This document shows positions 6,797 to 12,296 of a stretch of 12,296 nucleotides of DNA, piece by piece. The stretch is from Chloroflexota bacterium (GTDB taxonomy: Bacteria; Chloroflexota; Limnocylindria; QHBO01). Every line of letters begins with the position of its first letter. The stretch's first letter is position 1. The translations under genes were made by a program, and so were the position numbers. Below the pieces are notes generated by a model that saw only the letters and a list, made by a program, of their open reading frames with translations, was not told the origin of the DNA and ran no database searches. The stretch spans positions 1 through 12,296 of the forward strand of contig JADLBB010000127.1 in NCBI GenBank assembly GCA_020848055.1, read 5' to 3'.

Positions 6797-6824
6797 GCGT
6801 CCATGCTAGCCGATGAGCCGGGGA

Positions 6825-7409
6825 TCAGCGCCGGGCGAGCTCGGTACTGAGACGCTCGGCATCGGCCGCCTGGCGGCCGGTGATGCGGCGGAACTCGATG
6901 GCGAGATACACGCAGGCGGCGGCACCCAGGCCAGCGGCGATGGCGCCGAACGCCAGCGTCTCCAGGGTGATGCGCACCGGCCACAGGGAGCCGCCGGCCA
7001 GGTTGAAGGCCATGATCGGGATGATCACCAGCACCGTCAGCAGGTAGTTGAGCCCGACGAAGATGCGCACCGCCGCCCACACGACTCCACGGCGCCCACG
7101 CGAGGCCTGGACCACGAGGGCAAACACCACGATCGCGGCGAATGTCGTCATGCCCGCGCCGTTGGCGATGAGATAGCCGACCTCCTCGCTGAACTTGAGG
7201 AACGGGATCTCGACCGTGACCAGGTAGTAGATGTAGTTGCTGACGTAGAACAGGGCGAAGTACAGGAACAGGAACAGCGGCACGGCCTTGAGCATGGCGA
7301 TGAGCCACGTCTCATGGCCGAACAGCATCCAGCTCATGAAGTCGTCGGCCCAGCCGAACAGGCGGCCGAGGCCGTTGCGCGGTCGGTAACTCGAGTAGGC
7401 GGTGCTCAT
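6825..7409 (-). CDS. Four-helix membrane protein of the bc-complex operon, unknown function
   Basis: The family is not recognised. The 194 residues contain four hydrophobic helices at about 41-66, 79-101, 114-136 and 150-171, with short polar ends. The N-terminus (GLGRLFGWADDFMSWMLFGHE) looks amphipathic, and the C-terminal tail is charged. No cysteine pair or heme-binding motif is present; His32 is the only histidine. The gene begins 9 nt after the cytochrome c stop, and its ribosome site (GAGG, 7 nt from the ATG) overlaps that stop codon, so it belongs to the operon. It may be an accessory or assembly subunit of the cytochrome bc complex, or help anchor the cytochrome c; this is inferred from context only. 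Confidence 0.8.
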   Translation of the reverse strand: MSTAYSSYRPRNGLGRLFGWADDFMSWMLFGHETWLIAMLKAVPLFLFLYFALFYVSNYIYYLVTVEIPFLKFSEEVGYLIANGAGMTTFAAIVVFALVVQASRGRRGVVWAAVRIFVGLNYLLTVLVIIPIMAFNLAGGSLWPVRITLETLAFGAIAAGLGAAACVYLAIEFRRITGRQAADAERLSTELARR

Positions 7410-7416
7410 GGTTCTG

Positions 7417-7420
7417 CCTC
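7417..7420 (-). promoter_or_regulatory. Ribosome binding site overlapping the cytochrome c stop codon
   Basis: On the minus strand GAGG lies 7 nt before the ATG at 7409-7407 and shares its first bases with the TGA of the cytochrome c gene, which favours coupled translation of the two. Confidence 0.55.
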
Positions 7421-8228
7421 AGCCACCTGCGGTCTGAGTGAGCAGGAACGTGATCAGTGCCTTCAGCTGGTTGTCGGACAGGACCTCGGGCGGATGCGGG
7501 GGCATGCCGGTTGCCGTGCCGCCGTTGTAGTTTGTGGCCGAGTCTCTGATCCACTGCTCGAGCGCCTTGCGCGGATCGGCCTTGTAGTCCGCCTTCAGCT
7601 GTTCGAGCCCGGAGATCTCGGTCGGCAGTCCGGTCCCGATCTCGTTGCCGATATTGGTCAGGGCCGGCCCGACGCCGCCCTCCAGGTTGACGCCATGGCA
7701 CCCACCGCAGCCGGCCGAGGCGAAGACCTGCGCGCCTGCCTCGGGCGTGTCCGGCACCTCGATCGGGGCCTCGTTGGCGGCAGCCTCGGCCCACCCAGTC
7801 ACAAGGGTCACGACCGCGTCGATCTGCTGCACGTTCAGTGGACCCCCGACCTCCGCGCTCCAGGCGGGCATCGGCGAGTTGACGTTGCCCGACACAACCA
7901 CGCCACCGTAGGCGACCGCGAGGTGGACGTAGGCCGGGTTGACCTTGAGCTTGGCCGCCAGCGACGCGGTGTGCAGGCTCGGCGCCTGGCGGCCGTTCGG
8001 ATCGTTGGGGATGGGGCCGCCCTTGCCGTCATCGCCGTGGCAGCGTGCGCAGCCGGCCGCGGCGGGCTCGTCGGGGTTGTTGCTGAAGACCACCTCGCCG
8101 AAGTGCAGCAGTTCGGCGTCGTGCTCGGCGGCGATCGCGGCCCGGCGCGGCTCGTCGGTGAACCAGTACAGCATGGTGAATGCCGCCAGCACCGTCACGA
8201 GCAGGACGCCGAGGGTCTTGATGCGCAT
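7419..8228 (-). CDS. Membrane-anchored diheme cytochrome c of the bc complex
   Basis: This 269-residue protein starts with a hydrophobic segment (about 5-22) that acts as an export signal and probably stays as an anchor. Two c-type cytochrome domains follow outside the membrane. Domain one has CARCH (Cys60, Cys63, His64) and a likely axial Met120 in NSPMPAW. Domain two has CGGCH (Cys174, Cys177, His178) and a likely axial Met242 in TGMPPHP. Each matches a class I cytochrome c fold (GE.VF...CARCHG; GAQVFASAGCGGCHG). It would take electrons from the Rieske centre, in the place of cytochrome c1 or f, and pass them to an oxidase or soluble carrier not in this window. The ATG at 8228 is 8 nt after the Rieske stop, with a weak AGG site. 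Heme attachment needs a cytochrome c maturation system, not seen here. Confidence 0.93.
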   Translation of the reverse strand: MRIKTLGVLLVTVLAAFTMLYWFTDEPRRAAIAAEHDAELLHFGEVVFSNNPDEPAAAGCARCHGDDGKGGPIPNDPNGRQAPSLHTASLAAKLKVNPAYVHLAVAYGGVVVSGNVNSPMPAWSAEVGGPLNVQQIDAVVTLVTGWAEAAANEAPIEVPDTPEAGAQVFASAGCGGCHGVNLEGGVGPALTNIGNEIGTGLPTEISGLEQLKADYKADPRKALEQWIRDSATNYNGGTATGMPPHPPEVLSDNQLKALITFLLTQTAGG

Positions 8229-8236
8229 CTATCAGC

Positions 8237-8887
8237 CTAAACGCAGTGCTTGATGTTCTGGGGCAGGCGGTCGTCGAACGTCTCGGTGCCGACCGGCGGG
8301 CCGGTGATGATCTTGCTGGTGTCCACCACGTACTTGCCGTCGGCGAAGTTGACCTCGAACCGATCCAGTCCGCGCGGCGCCGGCCCATCCCGCTTCTCAC
8401 CCAGCACCGTGTACTTGGAGCCATGGCACAGGCACTCGAACCACTGGCTGGCCTCGCACAGCTGCGGAACCTGGCAGCCCAGGTGCGGGCACTTGCGGTA
8501 GAGCGCCAGGACGGATCGGTCCTTGGGTTCGATGTCGGAGCCCAGCTTGCTGCCCGGATCCGGAATCGGCGACGACACGGTTCCGTTCCCCTCGACTCGC
8601 GCCATGGCGGCAGGAACGTTGACGAAGAACAGGTTGGCCTGGTTGTAGATGTACGGCAGCCCGTTCTTCCAGTCGGGCGCGACGGTGTTGATGTCGTCCG
8701 CGGTGCCCAGGGTGATCTTGGCCCCCAGGCCCTCGGTCAGGTTGGGCCACAGGAACGCCAGCGTGCCGCCCAGGAATTCGAGGCTGAGCAACCCGATCCC
8801 CACGCCCAGCATGCGGCGCATGAAGCCGCGCCGCGTGATCTCGCCGGTCGGCGGCCCGTGCACGGCGCCGTAGGTGCGCTCGCTCAT
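8237..8887 (-). CDS. qcrA: Rieske [2Fe-2S] protein of the cytochrome bc complex
   Basis: This 216-residue Rieske subunit passes electrons from quinol at the Qo site to the cytochrome c. It has a twin-arginine signal (TRRGFMRRML, Arg19-Arg20) running into a membrane helix at about 26-47, so it is probably exported folded by Tat and stays anchored. The cluster boxes are CPHLGC (Cys133 and His135 as ligands, Cys138 in the disulfide) and CLCHGS (Cys152 and His155 as ligands, Cys154 in the disulfide). Box I has Pro where CTHLGC has Thr, and box II has Leu where CPCHGS has Pro. Two extra cysteines occur, Cys144 between the boxes and Cys215 two residues from the end. About 50 residues (roughly 75-125) separate the first strand from box I. 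The ATG overlaps the preceding stop (ATGA), indicating coupled translation with the cytochrome b C-terminal subunit. Confidence 0.95.
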   Translation of the reverse strand: MSERTYGAVHGPPTGEITRRGFMRRMLGVGIGLLSLEFLGGTLAFLWPNLTEGLGAKITLGTADDINTVAPDWKNGLPYIYNQANLFFVNVPAAMARVEGNGTVSSPIPDPGSKLGSDIEPKDRSVLALYRKCPHLGCQVPQLCEASQWFECLCHGSKYTVLGEKRDGPAPRGLDRFEVNFADGKYVVDTSKIITGPPVGTETFDDRLPQNIKHCV

Positions 8888-9504
8888 AGCGTGAAGTACA
8901 GCCCTTCAACCCAGGGCCAGACCCAGTTCCAGCCCGGGCCGCGGAAGAACATGCCGATGAACGTCACGATCAGGCCGCCGATCATGACGCACAGGAAGAA
9001 GATCCAGAACATCTTGCGGTCGCGCGCCGCCTTGAACGGCGAGCGATCGACGTATGGGATCAGCATCAGGCCGCCGAGGTAGACCGGCATGACCAGCACG
9101 CCGGCGACCGTCGGGTTGAAGTAGCTGAGCAGTTCCTGCAGTCCCAGGAAGTACCACGGGGCCTTGGCGACGTGCGGCGTGACCGCCGGGTTGGCCATCT
9201 CCTCCAGCGGGGCCGGGATCATGACCGACGCCACCACCAGCAGCGCGGTTATGAGCATGGCCCCGAGGAACTCGATGCGCAGCAGGTGCGGCCAGGTCAG
9301 GACCGTCTCGTCCGGGCGCTTGTCGACGCGGACCATCGACTCCTGCTTGACGTAGGCCAGCAGTCGGAAGCGCTCGGTGCCGGGGACTCCCGGTGGGCCG
9401 GGCAACTTGGGTCCGGCACCGGGCGAGCCAACCGGCGCGCGCTCCGGCGCCTGGGTCAGCACGTTCTTGTCGGCGGTCGCGTTGGGTCGCTTCTCGATCG
9501 TCAT
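8884..9504 (-). CDS. Cytochrome b C-terminal subunit (subunit IV/PetD-like)
   Basis: This 206-residue protein is the separate C-terminal half of cytochrome b, which completes the quinol oxidation site. After a proline/glycine-rich soluble N-terminus (about 1-60, including GPKLPGPPGVPG), the stretch RPDETVLTWPHLLRIEF leads into three membrane helices at about 75-97, 131-152 and 164-187, the number expected for subunit IV. The Qo loop lies at 113-130 and reads KAPWYFLGLQELLSY: the position of the PEWY glutamate is a proline (Ala115-Pro116-Trp117-Tyr118). No hemes are bound by this half. The gene lies 15 nt after the cytochrome b6-like gene, and its stop overlaps the Rieske start. The split b6/IV organisation resembles b6f and Gram-positive bc complexes, whereas mitochondrial-type bc1 has one fused cytochrome b. 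Confidence 0.93.
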   Translation of the reverse strand: MTIEKRPNATADKNVLTQAPERAPVGSPGAGPKLPGPPGVPGTERFRLLAYVKQESMVRVDKRPDETVLTWPHLLRIEFLGAMLITALLVVASVMIPAPLEEMANPAVTPHVAKAPWYFLGLQELLSYFNPTVAGVLVMPVYLGGLMLIPYVDRSPFKAARDRKMFWIFFLCVMIGGLIVTFIGMFFRGPGWNWVWPWVEGLYFTL

Positions 9505-9519
9505 CGGTTCATCGATCTC

Positions 9520-10266
9520 TCACACCGGCCCGCTGATGCCGCCGTCCTTCCGGATGCGCCAGAAGTGGACGATCATGAAGATGGCGGCGATGAGCGGGAA
9601 GACGATCACGTGCGCCACGTAGAAGCGCAGCAGCGTGCCCTGGCCGACCTGGACGCCGCCGAGGATGAAGAAGCTCGACTCGCTCGACAGGAGCGGCGCG
9701 TAGGTCGCCATCTGGGTGCCGACGGTGATGGCCCAGTACGCGATCTGGTCCCAGGGCAGCAGGTAGCCGGTGAAGCTCAGCGCCAGCGTGAAGAACAGCA
9801 GCAGCACGCCGATGACCCAGTTGAACTCCCGCGGCGGCTTGTAGGCGCCGTGATAGAAGACGCGGATCATGTGGAGGAACACCGTGAGCACCATGAGGTG
9901 CGCCGCCCAGCGATGCATGTTTCGCACGAAGGCGCCGAAGGCCACCGTGGCCTCGATGGTCTGGATGTCCTGGTAGGCCTGGCTGATGGAGGGAACGTAG
10001 AAGAACATCAGGTACAGGCCGGTCACGGTCAGCACCAGGAACAGGAAGAAGCTGATGCCGCCGAGGCCGAAGGTGTACGTGTAGCGCACCGCGTGGCGCT
10101 TGACCCGCACCGGGTGCAGGTGCAGGAAGACGTTGTTGAACACGGCCAGGGAGCGGGTCCGCGACGTGGTCGGATACGGCTGGCGGAACAGGCTGCGCCA
10201 GACCGACGACTCCTTGACCCAGCGCACGACCGGGTTGCCGTCGCTGTGCGGCTCGCCGTTGCTCAT
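9520..10266 (-). CDS. qcrB: Cytochrome b N-terminal subunit (cytochrome b6-type, diheme)
   Basis: This 248-residue protein is the four-helix heme-bearing half of cytochrome b in a quinol:cytochrome c oxidoreductase. The heme b ligands are clear: His118 (NMHRWAAH) and His132 (VFLHMIRV), 14 apart, and His219 (RFYVAHV) and His234 (MIVHFWRIRK), 15 apart, which is the cytochrome b6 spacing. GYLLPWDQIAYWA (167-179) is the conserved loop after the third helix, and the C-terminus RKDGGISGPV matches the b6 ending. About 60 residues precede the first helix (about 66-90). The cysteine that binds the extra heme cn in cyanobacterial b6 is absent: FGLGG stands where YCLGG is found, so the complex should lack that heme. 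The ATG overlaps the TGA of the upstream oxidoreductase, so the two are likely made together. Confidence 0.95.
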   Translation of the reverse strand: MSNGEPHSDGNPVVRWVKESSVWRSLFRQPYPTTSRTRSLAVFNNVFLHLHPVRVKRHAVRYTYTFGLGGISFFLFLVLTVTGLYLMFFYVPSISQAYQDIQTIEATVAFGAFVRNMHRWAAHLMVLTVFLHMIRVFYHGAYKPPREFNWVIGVLLLFFTLALSFTGYLLPWDQIAYWAITVGTQMATYAPLLSSESSFFILGGVQVGQGTLLRFYVAHVIVFPLIAAIFMIVHFWRIRKDGGISGPV

Positions 10267-12236
10267 CGGTCCACCGGCATCCCGGCCTCCTGGCCGATCT
10301 GGCCCAGCACGTTATCCCTGTAGCTCTCCAAGATGACCTTCCCGTCCGGCGTGAAACGCTCGAGCTCGAGTCGGTCCATGGTAATGCAGTTGACCGGGCA
10401 TCGTTCGACGCACAGGTTGCAGCGGATACAGCGCTCCTCGTCGATGATCATCGCGATCCCGCGCGGCCAGGACTGGAAGAACGACTGCTCGGGGTCGTCG
10501 CCGCCCACCTGGGACTTGTCGATCATGTAGATGACGCCCTCGGGGCAGACGTCGGCGCACAGGCCGCACAGGAAGCAGCGGGCCCCGTCGATGTTGATGT
10601 TGTGGTTGCACTGCAGGCAACGGCTGCCCTCGGCGACGGCCCCGCGGGTGTCGTAGCCGACCTCGACCAGCGATCGGAAGTCGCGGCGCAGTTCAGGCGG
10701 CGCCATGGGGATCTCCTGGCGCCAGGTCGCGTCGTAGAAGCGCGGCATGTCGTGGTCCAGGCTCTGGGTGATCACCGCGCGGTTGATGACCGGCAGCTCT
10801 TCGAGCTCCTCGCCCCGCAGGCCGGTCAGCCAGCGATCGACCGAGCGCGCACAACGCCGCCCGAGGCCGGCAGCCTCGATGATGGTGGCGGGGCCCGTCA
10901 CGAAGTCGCCGACCGCGAAGATCCCGTCGGACGTGGTCCCGAAGGTGTCTGCGTTGATCGACACGTTGCCGCGGTTGAAGTCGAACTTCAGGTCGTTGAG
11001 GGACTTGCCGTCGGCATCCCTGGGCGTTGTGCCGTTGAGCGGAGCCGTGCGCCACGACGACAGCGACCCTCCCTCCACCACGGTGCGCGTGTCGGTGACG
11101 CCGATGTGCCGGTTGAGCTTGGCACCGTACTCGCCCAGGACGTTGTTGTCCGATGCCTGGCTGGTGCACGGCACCACCATGTCGCACGGCACGGTGAACT
11201 CGCTGCCGGGGATCACCTCGGCGCGGCGACGGCCGGTGGCATCCGGCGCGCCCAGGCGGGTGCGCTCGAAGACGACGCCGTTGACATGCCCGTCCGGACC
11301 GGCGGTCACCTCGACCGGCGAGGCGAAGAACTCGAACTCGACGCCCTCGAACCGGGTCTCGTGCTGCTCCTCCTCGTCCACGACCAACTCATCTGGCCCG
11401 CGGCGGTAGACGATGGTGCTGGTCTTGGCGCCCAGGCGCAGGGCGGTTCGGGCCGAGTCCATGGCCGTGTAGCCACCACCGATGATGACCACGTGCTCGC
11501 CGATCCACTGCGCCTGTCCGAGGTTCGCGCGCTTGAGGAAGTCGACGCCGTAGATGACCCCATCCAGTTCTTCGCCCGGGATGTTCACTGCCACCGGGAA
11601 CATGCAGCCAGTGGCCACCACCACCGCGTCGTGCCGCGCTCGCAACTGCTCGAGCGTGATGTCCCGGCCGATCTCGACGTTGTAGTGGAACTGGACGCCG
11701 TGCCTGGCAACCCAGTTGACGTCCAGCTCGATGACGTCCCTTGGCAGCCGGAACGCGGGCACGCCAATGAGCGTGGTGCCGCCGCCCGACGGCAGCGCCT
11801 CGTAGATGTGGACCTCGTGGCCCCAGCTCGCCAGCTCCTTGGCCGTCGACAGTCCCGCCGGCCCGGCCCCCACGATCGCCACGCTCCTACCGGTCGCGGC
11901 CTGCACGACGACGTTGTCGGCCATGTTGTTGCCGTAGTGCCAGTCGACCAGGAAGCGCTTCATGGCGCGGATGGCGAGTGGCTTGTCGATGTCGCCTCGA
12001 CGGCATGCCTTCTCGCAGGGCGCCGAACACACGTAGCCGCATATGGCCGCCACCGGGTTGGGCTCGCGGGCCAAGATGTAGCCCTCCTCGAAGCGCCCCT
12101 CGGCGGCCAGCATGAGATAACCCCGGCAGTTGGTATTGACCGGGCACCCTTCCTGGCACTCGATATTGCACTGAAGCCAATCGACGCCGACCTCGGCGGT
12201 CTGGAACCTCAGTGGGATCGCCGTATCACTGATCAC
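10263..12236 (-). CDS. GltD-like FAD/NAD(P) oxidoreductase fused to a C-terminal 2[4Fe-4S] ferredoxin domain
   Basis: This 657-residue soluble flavoprotein opens the bc-complex operon. Residues 1-100 form the GltD/PreT-type helical domain with eight cysteines for two [4Fe-4S] clusters (Cys23, 27, 31, 37 and Cys66, 70, 74, 78). An FAD-binding Rossmann fold begins at 118 (VAIVGAGPAG), an NAD(P) fold at 249 (VVIIGGGYTAMDSA) with YRRGPDEL downstream, and the FAD-closing motif at 440-460 (FAVGDFVTGPATIIEAAGLG). The C-terminus has a cysteine pair (Cys540, Cys543) and two ferredoxin motifs: Cys554, 557, 560, 564 and Cys603, 606, 609, 613. It should shuttle electrons between NAD(P)H and iron-sulfur clusters; its partner could be ferredoxin, the quinone pool or the bc complex. 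No gltB-like gene is visible, so a glutamate synthase role is unlikely. The GTG start has GGAGAG 12 nt upstream, a long spacing. Its TGA overlaps the cytochrome b start. Confidence 0.9.
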   Translation of the reverse strand: MISDTAIPLRFQTAEVGVDWLQCNIECQEGCPVNTNCRGYLMLAAEGRFEEGYILAREPNPVAAICGYVCSAPCEKACRRGDIDKPLAIRAMKRFLVDWHYGNNMADNVVVQAATGRSVAIVGAGPAGLSTAKELASWGHEVHIYEALPSGGGTTLIGVPAFRLPRDVIELDVNWVARHGVQFHYNVEIGRDITLEQLRARHDAVVVATGCMFPVAVNIPGEELDGVIYGVDFLKRANLGQAQWIGEHVVIIGGGYTAMDSARTALRLGAKTSTIVYRRGPDELVVDEEEQHETRFEGVEFEFFASPVEVTAGPDGHVNGVVFERTRLGAPDATGRRRAEVIPGSEFTVPCDMVVPCTSQASDNNVLGEYGAKLNRHIGVTDTRTVVEGGSLSSWRTAPLNGTTPRDADGKSLNDLKFDFNRGNVSINADTFGTTSDGIFAVGDFVTGPATIIEAAGLGRRCARSVDRWLTGLRGEELEELPVINRAVITQSLDHDMPRFYDATWRQEIPMAPPELRRDFRSLVEVGYDTRGAVAEGSRCLQCNHNINIDGARCFLCGLCADVCPEGVIYMIDKSQVGGDDPEQSFFQSWPRGIAMIIDEERCIRCNLCVERCPVNCITMDRLELERFTPDGKVILESYRDNVLGQIGQEAGMPVDR

Positions 12237-12248
12237 TGCGTGTGGTCG

Positions 12249-12254
12249 CTCTCC
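12249..12254 (-). promoter_or_regulatory. Probable ribosome binding site of the operon's first gene
   Basis: GGAGAG on the minus strand lies 12 nt before the GTG at 12236-12234. The spacing is longer than optimal, so the site and the start are only moderately certain. No clear promoter is visible in the remaining 40 bases to the window edge. Confidence 0.4.
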
Positions 12255-12282
12255 GCGCGGGTTGGATGACGATGGACATTCG

Positions 12283-12288
12283 AAGGAG
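12283..12288 (+). promoter_or_regulatory. Possible ribosome binding site of a divergent gene just off the right edge
   Basis: AAGGAG on the plus strand ends 8 nt before the window edge, the right distance for a start codon at or just past position 12297. If real, a divergent gene shares its upstream region with the bc-complex operon. A six-base match near an edge is weak evidence. Confidence 0.3.
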
Positions 12289-12296
12289 CGGCATCA

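Noticed and set aside
6813..8240. 475-codon plus-strand frame opposite the membrane protein and cytochrome c genes
   Set aside because: It lies antisense to two genes with clear heme motifs and membrane helices, and its own product resembles no protein family.
10263..12236. Glutamate synthase small subunit (GltD)
   Set aside because: The first 470 residues are GltD-like, but the protein has an added 2[4Fe-4S] ferredoxin domain, no glutamate synthase large subunit is nearby, and it is translationally coupled to cytochrome b.
10602..12269. 555-codon plus-strand frame opposite the flavoprotein gene
   Set aside because: The minus strand shows intact FAD, NAD(P) and Fe-S motifs; the plus-strand product is a compositional shadow.
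12266..12296. Short plus-strand frame starting ATG at 12266
   Set aside because: Only ten codons fit before the edge, with a poor ribosome site; the AAGGAG inside it fits better as the signal for a gene starting outside the window.

Overview
The window comes from a GC-rich bacterium with tightly packed genes, GTG as well as ATG starts, and many 4-nt start/stop overlaps. The mix of genes suggests a Chloroflexota-like lineage: a split cytochrome b with a separate Rieske protein and a diheme cytochrome c, preceded by a GltD-type flavoprotein with ferredoxin clusters, plus a HesB/IscA protein ending in CACG. That placement is inference and is not proven by anything in the window. No rRNA, tRNA, CRISPR array, insertion sequence or prophage gene was seen. 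There is no gene-free stretch longer than about 150 bases.

Left part (1-3935). The last 21 codons of an unidentified plus-strand gene meet a minus-strand cluster tail to tail. In transcription order this cluster is a class I/II PLP aminotransferase (3935-2727), a large divergent transketolase-family enzyme (2730-337, GTGA overlap) and a 76-residue single-pass membrane protein (331-101, 5-nt gap).

Middle (3936-5344). A divergent intergenic region carries a plausible promoter for a plus-strand A-type Fe-S carrier gene (4084-4509). Next is a GbsR/MarR-type regulator (4609-5334). Its GTG start lies exactly where transcription should begin from a -10-like TAACAT, so the mRNA is probably leaderless.

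Right part (5345-12236, all minus strand). This is one long probable operon. In transcription order it encodes a GltD-like FAD/NAD(P) oxidoreductase fused to a C-terminal 2[4Fe-4S] domain, cytochrome b6-type cytochrome b, the subunit IV-type C-terminal half of cytochrome b, a Tat-dependent Rieske protein, a membrane-anchored diheme cytochrome c, a four-helix membrane protein, and, after 28 nt, a class II fructose-bisphosphate aldolase-like protein. The first genes overlap or nearly touch. The natural reading is a quinol:cytochrome c oxidoreductase (bc-type complex III) whose operon begins with a soluble flavin/iron-sulfur module. That module may feed electrons from NAD(P)H or ferredoxin into the quinone pool or the complex, or take them out.

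The most interesting points are the co-translated oxidoreductase/bc operon, the loss of the canonical PEWY glutamate (APWY here), the GEG instead of GDG motif in the transketolase-like enzyme, and the leaderless regulator with an inverted repeat over its start.
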